Assembly (NCBI RefSeq): GCF_001613065.1
Contig: NZ_BDBQ01000112.1
Coordinates: forward strand, 1 to 45,827
Origin: Nocardia miyunensis NBRC 108239
Lineage (GTDB): Bacteria > Actinomycetota > Actinomycetes > Mycobacteriales > Mycobacteriaceae
DNA: 45,827 nt
Reading direction: 5' to 3'
In this document: one piece after another, positions 35,079-43,852 of the stretch
Layout of the letters: every line of letters begins with the position of its first letter
Position numbering within the stretch: the stretch's first letter is position 1
Notes under the pieces: generated by a model
The model's database searches: none
What the model was told of the DNA's origin: nothing
Seen by the model: the letters and a program-made list of their open reading frames with translations, nothing else
Translations under genes and position numbers: made by a program

Positions 35079-35831
35079 TCACTGAGCTTGTTCATCATGG
35101 GCATGCGCCCGCAGCGCGGTGATGTCCGCTACCGCCGCGCCTTCCACCAGCATGCGGTCGGCTATCGCCCAGCGCAGTCGCCGCGGCAGATCCGGTGCGA
35201 GATGGGTGAAATAGGCGTACAGCCAGTCGGCGCGCCCGGCCAGGAACGGGAAATCCGTGCTCATCATCGGGCGCAGCACCAGCATCGGCACCGGGGAGTC
35301 CAGCGGGCGGAACTCGCGATTCCACAGCCCCGGAACAGCACACCCGGGATAGAACTGGCCCAGCATGAAACCGCGCCGGACGGCATCGGATTTGCGGGCC
35401 GAATGCGCCGCGTCGATGCGCTCGTAGCGGGTCAGGCCCGGAAAGAGGGTGACCAGCGCGAGTTGCCGTGCCTGGTCGGGATTTTCGACGCACAGATCGT
35501 GATATTCCTCGAGCGCGTCGTCCACGATCCGCCGCAGATCCGCCGTGTCCAGCCCGTCGCCGCCCGTGGCCAGCCCCGCCCAGACCAGTTCGTGCACGAC
35601 GCCGGTGCGCACGAACGGGCAGACCGGACCGTCGCGGCCGAGGTCGGGATGCGGGCGCATCAGATGTCCGTCAACCCATCGGGTGAAGACGGCCGCGGCG
35701 GGGTCAAGCCGTTCCCACCGCGCCTGGTCCCGATACACCCGTCGCCATCGCACACCGGTACGGCTGCCGGTCACCATCGCGGTACGGTCCCAGGGACCTT
35801 GTTGTGCCGCAGGATCTTCGGGTGCGTTCAT
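35079..35831 (-). CDS. DUF6875-like protein of an NRPS operon
   Basis: 250 aa. The ATG overlaps the NRPS stop (ATGA), implying coupled translation. Features are DGPVCPFVRTGVVHELVW, DLCVENPDQARQLALVTLFPGL, GFMLGQFYPGC and PVPMLVLRPMMSTDFPFL. The CPF start and this layout resemble DUF6875, which I recall beside biosynthetic genes and related to YqcI/YcgG-type proteins. No cofactor motif can be assigned. The tight coupling suggests it acts with the NRPS, for example in tailoring or substrate supply. The family call is moderate. Confidence 0.7.
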   Translation of the reverse strand: MNAPEDPAAQQGPWDRTAMVTGSRTGVRWRRVYRDQARWERLDPAAAVFTRWVDGHLMRPHPDLGRDGPVCPFVRTGVVHELVWAGLATGGDGLDTADLRRIVDDALEEYHDLCVENPDQARQLALVTLFPGLTRYERIDAAHSARKSDAVRRGFMLGQFYPGCAVPGLWNREFRPLDSPVPMLVLRPMMSTDFPFLAGRADWLYAYFTHLAPDLPRRLRWAIADRMLVEGAAVADITALRAHAHDEQAQ

Positions 35832-38800
35832 GCGGGAGCTCCGGATAGCTGTGCGGCCAGCAGCGGGCCGATGACCGCCACCACATCGGAATTGGTGAGC
35901 TGGGCGTGCGCGGCCGCGACGGGATGTTCGATCGACGCGCCGGTCACATACGGACGCCACAGGTCCGCACCGAGCGATGCGGTCACCCCGCGCGTGGCCG
36001 AGAAGTACAGCAGGTCACCGTCGTACACGCCCGGGCGGTAGCCGTGCGACAGACGCACGCATTCGACGTAGCCGCGATGCAGCCGGATGAGTTGCGCCGC
36101 GGTCAGTCCCGCACCGAAACTCGGTCCGGCGGCGGCCAACTCGGCCGCGGCCTCGGCTGCGGTGAGTTCGGCGAGCGCGTCGCCGTCCTCGGGTTCGTCA
36201 CCGAGCAGGTGGGTGAGCAGATCCCGCATTCGCGGTGCCGGTGGAGACGGCGTGCCCGGAGGGAATACGATACTGTCCAGCATCGCCAGAATCGCTACGG
36301 CACAACCGATTTCACGCAGACGCACAGCGACGGCATGGGCGATCTGACCGCCCAGCGACCAGCCGAGCAGATGGTACGGGCCCTGCGGTTGGATCCGGAG
36401 TATATGTGTCACATAGCGATCGGCGAGTTCATCGATCGTGACGACCGAATCCGGTTCCCCCTCCGGCGTGAGGCCCTGCAAGCCGAAGACCGGACGATCG
36501 GTGACGTATCGCGCAAGACCCGCATAACACCAGGCCAGCGGCACCGCGGAATGGATGCAGAACAGCGGCGGCGCCGAACCGCCGCGACGCAGCGCCAGAA
36601 CCGCGCCCAGCCCGTCCTCGGTCTCCGGCCCGCCCCGATGACCGGCTATCCGCTCGGCCAGCTCGGCGACGGTCGGACCGCTGTAGAGCCATCGCACGGT
36701 CACCGGCGCACCCGTCACGTCGGCGAGGTCGGCCGAAAGCGCCACTCCCAGTAGCGAATTACCGCCCAGTTCGAAGAAGTCGTCGTCGATCCCGACACGT
36801 GAGCGCCCCAGGGACGCGGCGAAGCGCTCGGCAACCCGTTGTTGCAGAACGGATTCCGGTGCGCTATACGGCCGACTCGCCGGGGCCGGTGCCGGTAGCG
36901 CGGCACGATCGACCTTGCCGTGCGCGGTGACCGGAAGCCGGTGCAGACTCACCAGCTGTGCGGGAACCATGGCCGCGGGCAACATCTCGCGCAGGCTCGC
37001 GACGAGCGCCGCGGGATCGGCCTCGGCCCCCTGTGCCGCAACGACATAGCCGATCAGCCGAGGTCCCGAGGGCCCGTCGGCTACGGTGACCGCCGCCTGC
37101 GCCACCTGCGGCAAAGCCGTCAGCGCGGCCTCGACCTCGGCGGGTTCGATCCGTCGCCCGCGCACGCTGAGCTGCTCGTCGGCGCGGCCGATGAACTCCA
37201 GGGTCCGATCCACCTCGGCGCGTACGAGATCCCCGGTGCGATACAGGCGTTCACCCGAGTGGAACGGATCGGCGACGAAGCGCTCGGCCGTCGCGCCCGG
37301 CCTGCCCAGATATCCGTGCGCGACCCCCGGACCGCCGAGATACAGCTCGCCGCGGGTTCCCGGCGGCACCGGCCGCAGGGCGGGATCGAGCACCAGCGCC
37401 CGCACACCCGGCAGCGCCCGACCGATCGTCACCGGGGCGCTCGCGCGCAGCGGATCGGATTGTGTTGCCATGACCGTGGTTTCGGTCGGCCCGTATCCGT
37501 TGAACAGGCGCAGCGGGGTCGCCCAGCGGCGCACGAGTTCGGGCGGACACGCCTCACCGCCCACCACCGCCACACACAGGCCGGGCACCTGGTGCGGCTC
37601 GAGCGTCGCCAATACCGCCGGGGTGGTGAGGAAATGGGTGATCACCGCACTGTTCAGCAGATCCGCCAGCTCGCGTCCGGCGATCACCTCGGGCGGTTCG
37701 ATCACCAGCCGGGCGCCGGACGCGAAGGCGGCGAGCAGTTCGAGCAGATGCGCGTCGAAAGACGGCGCGTGTGCATGCAGAACGCGCGAATCCCGGTTCA
37801 GCCCATAGCGTTCGACGAGGTGGTCGGTCAATGCCCCCAGACCGGCATGACCGACGACGACGCCCTTCGGGGTGCCGCTCGTACCCGAGGTGTAGATCAG
37901 ATAGGCCGGATGCCGCACGTCCAGCCGACGACGCCGATCGGTGTCGGCGACCGGATGAGCGTCACGCTGCTCGACACGCGCCACGGTCGCCGGATCGTCC
38001 AGCACCAGCCAATCCACCTCGCCGGGCAGTTCCGCACGCACCGACTGCACGGTAAGCCCCAGTCGCGCACCGGAATCCGTCAGGATCGCGCCGATTCTGC
38101 GTGCCGGATCGGCCGGATCGACCGAGACGAAAGCCGCACCCGCCCGTGCCACCGCGCAGACCGCGAGCACCGATTCCACCGACCGGGGCGCGGCCACCAT
38201 CACGAAAACCCCCGGCCCCGCGCCGAATTCGATCAACTCGCGCGCCCAACGGTCGCACAGCCGCTCCCATTCGCGGTGAGTCCACGTGCGCGCACCCGCC
38301 TGCACCGCGATCCGGTCGAGCGGCCCTCGGGAGCGCAGCAACTCCGCCAGCACGCGATCCGTGCGAACCCGCGGAACCTCCGGCGGCACACGCGGCGGAT
38401 CCAACGTCCGGACCACGCGATCCGATCCGGCGGACAGGAATCGGTCCAGGTACTCCAGGAATCGGCGATGATGCCAGGCCAACGCCGCCTCGGAGTACAG
38501 CGCCGGATTGGCCTGCACGCCGATGGTGGCGCTGCGTTCGTCGGGCCCGAGTTGATAAGCGTTGACGAGCAGATCCTCCACCGGCCCGAGCGAAAGCAGC
38601 CGCGCCTGGCCGGTGACCCCGCTCATTCGCAGCGGTTCGACGAATCCGAGGACATTGAGCACCGGCCCGAATCCGCCTCGGGTCACTTGCGATTCACCGC
38701 GATCGCGCTGCATGTCCTCGTACCGATAACGCTGATGCCGCAGTGCGCCGATCACCCGCGACCGGACCTGCGCGAGCATTTCGTGCACCGTCAGATCACC

Positions 38801-39718
38801 GATCCCGGTGAGCCGCAACGGAACCACGTTGGACACCGATCCCGCCGACCGGCGCAGCGCCGCGGTCGGCCGGGCCGCGACAGGCAGCGACACCATCACC
38901 TCGTCGGTACCCAGAGCCGAGGCCAGATAGCAGGAGAACGCGGTGACGACCAGTTCGGCGAAGCTCGCGCCCGCCCGTTCCCGCACGGCGGCAAGGTGTT
39001 CCGCGGTCGCTGCCGAGAGCATCGCCTCGATGCGATGCGGCCGCGGCGCGGGCACGGCCGAGCGTCCCGCCAAGCCCGCCGAACGCAGCGGGCCGGACAG
39101 TTGCGCACGCCAGTACTCGCGGTCGGCGCCCGCCCGCACCGAATTCTGGTATGCGCGTTCGTCTTCGAGCAGTTCCGGTATCGTCAGGGGCCGACGCCGG
39201 TCCGAGACCTGTGGTACGACGGCACTTTCCTCATCGGCGTACAGCTCGGCCGTGCGACGCAGGATGGCCGCCGCTCCGACGCCGTCGAGCACCATGTGAT
39301 GACTGCGCAGATACAGCAGATGCCGCGACTCGCCCACCCGGTAGACATTCGCCACGGTGATCGGGCCCGCGAGCAAATCGACCGGTGCGCCGTGGTCTTC
39401 GTCCATCGCCGCGCGGGCCTCGCCGACCGGATCGGCACGATCGGCGAGGTCGTGACACGGGGACATACCGAATGCGTCGGGGTCCAGGATCTGCCGCGGC
39501 CCGTCCGGTCCCGGAACGAATCGCACATGCGGGGACTGCAATTCCCATGCCGCGCGAGCGATGGCGTCGCGCAGCATCTCGAGGTCGAGCGGCCCGGCCA
39601 GATCCAGGTACATGGCAACGGTATTGGGCACATCCGGATACAGCTGCTGTGCCACCCACCATCGCAATTGGGCGGCCGACAGCGGGAATTCACCGGCGCC
39701 GATCCCGGCTGACCGCAC
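35828..39718 (-). CDS. Single-module NRPS: C-A-PCP-TE
   Basis: 1296 aa from GTG, with AGGAGG 4 bp upstream; TTG at 39760 is an alternative. Condensation domain about 8-420 with intact SHHMVLDG (140-146). Adenylation domain about 440-930: LIYTSGTSGTPKGVV, FNGYGPTETTVMA, RTGDLVR and RADEQLSVRGRRIEPAEVE. Carrier domain has DDFFELGGNSLLG. Thioesterase domain has LLGWSLGGQIAHA with the GWSxG Ser. The pocket residues I can place read D, A, L, unplaced, V, G, G, V, M; substrate not assigned. With a C domain first and no loading module, it must take a donor from another carrier or acyl-CoA. It would couple one amino acid and release the product. No partner NRPS or phosphopantetheinyl transferase is in the window. 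Confidence 0.92.
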   Translation of the reverse strand: MRSAGIGAGEFPLSAAQLRWWVAQQLYPDVPNTVAMYLDLAGPLDLEMLRDAIARAAWELQSPHVRFVPGPDGPRQILDPDAFGMSPCHDLADRADPVGEARAAMDEDHGAPVDLLAGPITVANVYRVGESRHLLYLRSHHMVLDGVGAAAILRRTAELYADEESAVVPQVSDRRRPLTIPELLEDERAYQNSVRAGADREYWRAQLSGPLRSAGLAGRSAVPAPRPHRIEAMLSAATAEHLAAVRERAGASFAELVVTAFSCYLASALGTDEVMVSLPVAARPTAALRRSAGSVSNVVPLRLTGIGDLTVHEMLAQVRSRVIGALRHQRYRYEDMQRDRGESQVTRGGFGPVLNVLGFVEPLRMSGVTGQARLLSLGPVEDLLVNAYQLGPDERSATIGVQANPALYSEAALAWHHRRFLEYLDRFLSAGSDRVVRTLDPPRVPPEVPRVRTDRVLAELLRSRGPLDRIAVQAGARTWTHREWERLCDRWARELIEFGAGPGVFVMVAAPRSVESVLAVCAVARAGAAFVSVDPADPARRIGAILTDSGARLGLTVQSVRAELPGEVDWLVLDDPATVARVEQRDAHPVADTDRRRRLDVRHPAYLIYTSGTSGTPKGVVVGHAGLGALTDHLVERYGLNRDSRVLHAHAPSFDAHLLELLAAFASGARLVIEPPEVIAGRELADLLNSAVITHFLTTPAVLATLEPHQVPGLCVAVVGGEACPPELVRRWATPLRLFNGYGPTETTVMATQSDPLRASAPVTIGRALPGVRALVLDPALRPVPPGTRGELYLGGPGVAHGYLGRPGATAERFVADPFHSGERLYRTGDLVRAEVDRTLEFIGRADEQLSVRGRRIEPAEVEAALTALPQVAQAAVTVADGPSGPRLIGYVVAAQGAEADPAALVASLREMLPAAMVPAQLVSLHRLPVTAHGKVDRAALPAPAPASRPYSAPESVLQQRVAERFAASLGRSRVGIDDDFFELGGNSLLGVALSADLADVTGAPVTVRWLYSGPTVAELAERIAGHRGGPETEDGLGAVLALRRGGSAPPLFCIHSAVPLAWCYAGLARYVTDRPVFGLQGLTPEGEPDSVVTIDELADRYVTHILRIQPQGPYHLLGWSLGGQIAHAVAVRLREIGCAVAILAMLDSIVFPPGTPSPPAPRMRDLLTHLLGDEPEDGDALAELTAAEAAAELAAAGPSFGAGLTAAQLIRLHRGYVECVRLSHGYRPGVYDGDLLYFSATRGVTASLGADLWRPYVTGASIEHPVAAAHAQLTNSDVVAVIGPLLAAQLSGAPA

Positions 39719-39834
39719 TCGTCCTCCTCGGATCCGGATGCACTGGGCGATTTTGGGCAAACCTACGGCATTCGGTCCGATGTGCGCGGGTAATCCGGAC
39801 GGGTTGTTCGTTTCGACCGGGAAATACCGCGGGC

Positions 39835-40281
39835 TCAGCCGAGCTCGTGCGCCTCCCGCAGACCTTGCAGATCGATCTTGGACATGCCGTTCAGCGCCGC
39901 GCCCACCGCGTCGGCGTGCTCACCACCCAGCAGCAGCGGCAGTTCGGACGGGACCACCTGCCAGGACAGCCCGTACCGATCGGTCAGCCACCCGCAGGGG
40001 CCGGGCTTGCCGTCCGCGGTCAGGGCCGCCCACAGCTCATCGACCTCGTCCTGGCCGTCCACCACGACCTGGATGGACGCGGCGTCGGTGTGCGGATGCC
40101 CGGGACCGCCGTTGAGCAGCGTGACCGCGTGACCGGCCAGCTCGAGCGTCACGACGAAGACCGAGCCGTCCCCGCCGCGGGTGATGCCGGTGATGCGCGA
40201 ATCCGGAACCACCGCGGTGTAGAACTCCGCGGCCTGCTCGGCTTCGCTGTCGAACCAGATGAAGGTGCTGACGCTGGTCAT
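39835..40281 (-). CDS. VOC/PhnB-like protein
   Basis: 148 aa, ATG with AGGAG upstream. It begins MTSVSTFIWFDSEAEQAAEF and contains the PhnB-like VTLELAGHAVTLLNGGP, DEVDELWAALTADGKPGPCG and DRYGLSWQVVP. This is the 3-demethylubiquinone-methyltransferase-like VOC subgroup, common and of mostly unknown substrate. It is upstream of the NRPS on the same strand with about 116 bp between, so it could belong to that operon or be separate. Confidence 0.88.
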   Translation of the reverse strand: MTSVSTFIWFDSEAEQAAEFYTAVVPDSRITGITRGGDGSVFVVTLELAGHAVTLLNGGPGHPHTDAASIQVVVDGQDEVDELWAALTADGKPGPCGWLTDRYGLSWQVVPSELPLLLGGEHADAVGAALNGMSKIDLQGLREAHELG

Positions 40282-40541
40282 GATGTGCTCCTCTGCGTGA
40301 AGTGAACCTGCTGTCATCCTTCGGTCGGAGCCGCTCGGCCCGATTCGACATATCCTCGCCGATTTCCCGAAAAACTTTTCCCGAACGCCGCCCACCTCGC
40401 CCGTCCGAGACAGCAACCGGACCGCATCGACACCCGATATCAATGCGGCGACGCCACACTCACTCCTCGAGCACGTCGGTTCGGCAGGTTGTCCGTCCGA
40501 TCCCGGGCACTGCCTGGCTCACCGAGTCGGGGCAGCAACCG

Positions 40542-40566
40542 CCCGCGTCGAGACTCGAAACGCGGG
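40542..40566 (-). terminator. Hairpin after the XRE regulator
   Basis: cccgcgt (40542-40548) pairs with acgcggg (40560-40566), with an inner cgag/ctcg stem. It lies 31 bp past the regulator's stop on the minus strand. It is in the 315-bp gap 40282-40596, which otherwise holds the promoter region of the VOC gene and no recognised gene. Confidence 0.5.
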
Positions 40567-40596
40567 TGTCGACACGTCAGCTCGTGGGCCCGGCGC

Positions 40597-41436
40597 TCAC
40601 TCCGCGCACAACCGGTCCAGCGCCGACTGACTGTCCTGGTCCGCGGCGCGATAGATCACCAGCCGCTGATCCGGATCCTGCATCGGCATCAGCACCTCGA
40701 ACTGCACGGCCATCCGGCCGACCTCCGGATGCCGCAGCACCTTGGTGCCGCGGCCGTTGACCCGCACGTCGCGCTGATCCCACAGGGTCGCGAATTCCGT
40801 ATCGGCCGCGATGAATTCGGCGATCAGCTCGGCCAGCACCTGATCCTCGGGATGGGCGGCCCAGGCCGCGCGCAGATCCGCGATCCCTTCGCGCAGAATG
40901 GTTTCGCGGTCGACGTAGAACCCGTCCCGCATCCGCGGATGCAGCAGGCACATCCACATCGAATTGCGCTGGCGCGGCGGCAATTTCTCGAAATCCACCA
41001 GTACGCGGGACATTTCGTGATTCCACGCCAGAATGTCGTAGCGGTGGTTGACCAGCATCGCCGGAAGCGGCGCGAGATCGGCCACGAGGCGGCCCAGCGC
41101 CGGATTCGCCGTGCTCGCGGGCTTGCCGGTCACGGGCGCGCGCTGCTGGGCCAGATCGAACAGATAGGCGCGCTCGTCCGGGGCCAGGCGCAACGCGCGG
41201 GCCAGCGCCTCGAGCACCTCGGCCGAGGGACGCAGGCCGCGGCCCTGTTCCAGACGCACCACATAATCGGTGCTGACCCCCGCCAATTCGGCGACCTCCT
41301 CGCGGCGCAGGCCCGGGGTTCGCCGGGACTGGCGACGCTGCGGCAGGCCGAAATCGCGCGGGTCCAGGCGCTCGCGCCGGGCTCGCAGAAAGGCGGCCAG
41401 TTCCTGGGTGGTGTCCACGGTGTGCGTCATCACCAT
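40597..41436 (-). CDS. XRE/MmyB-type transcriptional regulator
   Basis: 279 aa, ATG start. The N-terminal helix-turn-helix is LRREEVAELAGVSTDYVVRLEQGR. The C-terminal MmyB-like ligand domain contains LVADLAPLPAMLVNHRYDILAWN and WMCLLHPRMRDGFY. Such proteins usually control the divergent gene, here an aldo-keto reductase 113 bp away. Three TCCTA half-sites at 41440-41469 sit between them. It probably responds to a fatty acid or similar ligand (inference from the family). Confidence 0.92.
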   Translation of the reverse strand: MVMTHTVDTTQELAAFLRARRERLDPRDFGLPQRRQSRRTPGLRREEVAELAGVSTDYVVRLEQGRGLRPSAEVLEALARALRLAPDERAYLFDLAQQRAPVTGKPASTANPALGRLVADLAPLPAMLVNHRYDILAWNHEMSRVLVDFEKLPPRQRNSMWMCLLHPRMRDGFYVDRETILREGIADLRAAWAAHPEDQVLAELIAEFIAADTEFATLWDQRDVRVNGRGTKVLRHPEVGRMAVQFEVLMPMQDPDQRLVIYRAADQDSQSALDRLCAE

Positions 41437-41439
41437 CGA

Positions 41440-41469
41440 TCCTACGGCCGGGTAGGACCGGCGTTCCTA
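41440..41469. promoter_or_regulatory. Candidate operator with three TCCTA half-sites
   Basis: tcctac (41440-41445), a 6-bp gap, gtagga (41452-41457), then tccta (41465-41469). The first pair is a perfect inverted repeat. The last two form an imperfect 17-bp palindrome (41453-41469). The block is 3 bp upstream of the regulator start, so binding would repress it and could control the reductase gene. Confidence 0.5.
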
Positions 41470-41549
41470 GGCAAAACCTTCCCTTACCCACTCCCGTCCC
41501 GGGCAACAGACTGGTTCTCGACATCGGATCACGAGTACAGGAGAACAAG

Positions 41550-42614
41550 ATGTCCCTCACCCTGGACACCTATCGGCTGCTGGGACGTTCCGGACTGCGG
41601 GTCTCGCCGCTGGCACTGGGGACGATGACCTTCGGCGCGGACTGGGGCTGGGGCGCCGATACCGACGACGCCCGCAAGCTGTTCGACCGCTACGTCGAGC
41701 TGGGCGGAAACTTCATCGACACCGCCAGCGTCTACACCAACGGCAGTTCCGAACGTCTGCTGGGCGAATTCACCCGCGACAACCGGGACAGCCTGGTGCT
41801 GGCGACGAAGTACACGATGCTGCGCAATCCGACCGATCCCAATTCCGGGGGCAACCACCGCAAGAGCATGGTCACCTCGGTGGAATCCAGTCTGCGACGG
41901 CTGAATACGGATTACATCGACCTGCTGTACCTGCACGCCTGGGATTTCACGACCCCGGTCGAGGAGATCCTGCGCGCGATGGACGATCTGGTGCGTCAGG
42001 GCAAGGTGCTCTACGTGGCGATCTCCGACGCTCCGGCCTGGCAGGTCTCGCGCATGCAGGCCATCGCCGATCTACGCGGCTGGTCACCGCTGGTCGGACT
42101 GCAGATCGAATACAGCCTGGTGGAACGCACCTCCGAGCGCGATCTCATCCCGATGGCCGCGGAGCTGGGGCTGGGCGTCATCCCGTGGTCGCCGCTGGCC
42201 AACGGCGTGCTCACCGGTAAATACAGCGCCGCCGACCTGGAGGGCGAGACGATCACCTCACCCGAGGGCTCCCGCAAGAGCGTCGCACTGGCGCAGGGTT
42301 CGCTGACCGAGCGCAGTCTACGCATCGCACAGGTCGTCCAGGAGGTAGCCGCCGATCTGGGCCGCACGCCCGCCCAGGTGGCCCTCGCCTGGACGCTGCA
42401 GAACCCGGCCGTCACCGCGCCGATCATCGGCGCGCGCACCCCCGACCAGCTCGAGGACAACTTCGGCGCGCTCGACGTCGAATTCGACGCCACCCATCTG
42501 GACCGCCTCGCCCAGGTCAGCGCCATCGACCTCGGCTTCCCGCACAATATGCTCGCCCGCGACATGACCCGCTCGGTCGTCCACGGCGATCTGAAGGTCC
42601 AGACCCGCGCCTGA
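41550..42614 (+). CDS. Aldo-keto reductase
   Basis: 354 aa, ATG with CAGGAG upstream. AKR motifs: LGRSGLRVSPLALGTMTFG, NFIDTASVYTNGSSERLLG with the catalytic Asp and Tyr, LVLATKYTM with the Lys, and DYIDLLYLHAWDF with the His. The C-terminal end, AQVALAWTLQNPAVTAPIIG, binds NADPH. It reduces carbonyls; the substrate is unknown. It is divergent from the XRE/MmyB regulator, its likely controller. Confidence 0.93.
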   Translation: MSLTLDTYRLLGRSGLRVSPLALGTMTFGADWGWGADTDDARKLFDRYVELGGNFIDTASVYTNGSSERLLGEFTRDNRDSLVLATKYTMLRNPTDPNSGGNHRKSMVTSVESSLRRLNTDYIDLLYLHAWDFTTPVEEILRAMDDLVRQGKVLYVAISDAPAWQVSRMQAIADLRGWSPLVGLQIEYSLVERTSERDLIPMAAELGLGVIPWSPLANGVLTGKYSAADLEGETITSPEGSRKSVALAQGSLTERSLRIAQVVQEVAADLGRTPAQVALAWTLQNPAVTAPIIGARTPDQLEDNFGALDVEFDATHLDRLAQVSAIDLGFPHNMLARDMTRSVVHGDLKVQTRA

Positions 42615-42629
42615 CCGGCACCCCTCGAT

Positions 42630-42677
42630 CAGCGCCCGACGCAGGCTCCGCTACGGCCGAGTCCGCGTCGGGCGCTG
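42630..42677 (+). terminator. Terminator hairpin after the aldo-keto reductase gene
   Basis: cagcgcccgacgc (42630-42642) is perfectly complementary to gcgtcgggcgctg (42665-42677), a 13-bp stem with a 22-nt loop, 16 bp past the stop codon. No T-run. Confidence 0.65.
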
Positions 42678-42842
42678 CCCCATTCACCGAACTTCCGCTG
42701 AGCCCGCCCGGATGTGCCGGTTCTGTGCGGGCTGCTGACCACTGTGCCTGGTACTACACGCCCGGGCCATCGAGCAGGAGACCCCGGTGCGAAACCTCGG
42801 CCACACGGATCACACTGCACCACAGCACCATCCACGCACCCC

Positions 42843-43078
42843 GCGTCGGCGACCGATGGAGTTCGGCGCGACCGGCCCTGCAGCAGACACCGACTCCCGG
42901 TATCCGCACCCGCGACATCGCCGTGTGCCCGGCACTTCTCGGTCACCCGCAAGCGCCGACACGGGAGTACCGATGGCGCTGGACGCGACCGAACCGGCGG
43001 CAGACACCGACCCCCAGCAGCCACACCCGCGACATCACCCGCACCCGATACCTCTCGGTCACCCGCAAGCGCCGACAC
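42843..43078. repeat. Degenerate tandem duplication, period 116-117 bp
   Basis: Two blocks are related. cagacaccgac lies at 42884 and 43001, and the longer ctcggtcacccgcaagcgcc lies at 42938 and 43054, where about 30 bp are identical. The spacing is 117 and 116 bp. It fills part of the 506-bp gap 42615-43120, which also holds two terminators and no recognised gene. The left part of the gap (42680-42840) may hold an even more decayed unit. Frames crossing the repeats have no ribosome sites or family patterns. Confidence 0.8.
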
Positions 43079-43108
43079 GGGAGTTCCCGAGCCCGCTCGG
43101 GAACTCCC
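43079..43108 (-). terminator. Terminator hairpin of the nir operon
   Basis: gggagttcccgag (43079-43091) and ctcgggaactccc (43096-43108) form a perfect 13-bp stem with a 4-nt loop, 13 bp after the sirohydrochlorin chelatase stop on the minus strand. No T-run. Confidence 0.8.
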
Positions 43109-43120
43109 GACGACAGGCGT

Positions 43121-43852
43121 TCAGGCAGCGGTGTGGAGCAGATCCCGGACGGCTGTGTGGTAGCGGTTCGCGAGCAGACGGACGACCGCAGGGTGGACGC
43201 CGATGGGTTCGGCGACGCCGTCCGCGCCTGCCTCGTGCAAGCGCTGGTGGAACAGGCCGTGGGCAAGCAGGTAGGAAGCGATGAACACTCGTCGTGAGCC
43301 TGATTCACGTAGTGCGGCAACGACTTCCGGAACTCGTGGCGATCCGGTGGCGACGTGGGCGACCTCGGCGGGGGTGTCCAATTGCTCGGACAGCAGGGCC
43401 GCGGCTCGCCGGACGTCGCGACGGGCTCGGGGGTCGGAGGATCCGGCGGCGGCGAAGACCACCGCATCGCCGGGACGCCAACCGGCCGTACGCAATCGCA
43501 TGCGCATCACCCGTGCGAGGGCGACGTCGGGCCCCATGGCCGGGGTGACCGACACCGACGGATGGCCGCTCTCGGCGACCTCGCGCGGAACATCCTGGTA
43601 CACATGGTATCCGGACGCCAGGAACGCCGGAACCACCACGGCCGGAACGGATCCCAGATCTCGTAGCACCTCCGAGGGCGCGGGGCCGAGGACGTCGACG
43701 AAGGCCGTGCGCACCCGGGGCAATGAGATGTCTTCGGGCGCAGCGGTTCCCCGTAGCTCGCGCGAAACCGCCTCGGCCAGATCCCCGATCATGCGCACAC
43801 CGCGAGCACTTCTGGTGCCGTGCGCGACCAGCACCAGAGCGGGGACGCTCAC
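43121..43852 (-). CDS. Sirohydrochlorin chelatase (CbiX/SirB-like)
   Basis: 243 aa from GTG, overlapping the HemD-fusion stop (GTGA). LVLVAHGTRSARG holds the first metal-site His and VVPAFLASGYHVYQDVP the second, with ASYLLAHGLFHQRLHEAG in the C-terminal half. This matches chelatases that insert Fe2+ (or Co2+) into sirohydrochlorin. Siroheme is the prosthetic group of NirB, so this last gene serves the nitrite reductase made by the same operon. Confidence 0.9.
   Translation of the reverse strand: MSVPALVLVAHGTRSARGVRMIGDLAEAVSRELRGTAAPEDISLPRVRTAFVDVLGPAPSEVLRDLGSVPAVVVPAFLASGYHVYQDVPREVAESGHPSVSVTPAMGPDVALARVMRMRLRTAGWRPGDAVVFAAAGSSDPRARRDVRRAAALLSEQLDTPAEVAHVATGSPRVPEVVAALRESGSRRVFIASYLLAHGLFHQRLHEAGADGVAEPIGVHPAVVRLLANRYHTAVRDLLHTAA

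Noticed and set aside
36920..39712. 930-codon open frame on the plus strand
   Set aside because: It is antisense to the NRPS, follows its codon pattern, and is rich in Arg, His and Gln without any family motif. A GC-frame shadow.
42629..43297. Several 100-190-codon frames over the second repeat
   Set aside because: They overlap terminators and repeat units, differ between copies, and lack family patterns.
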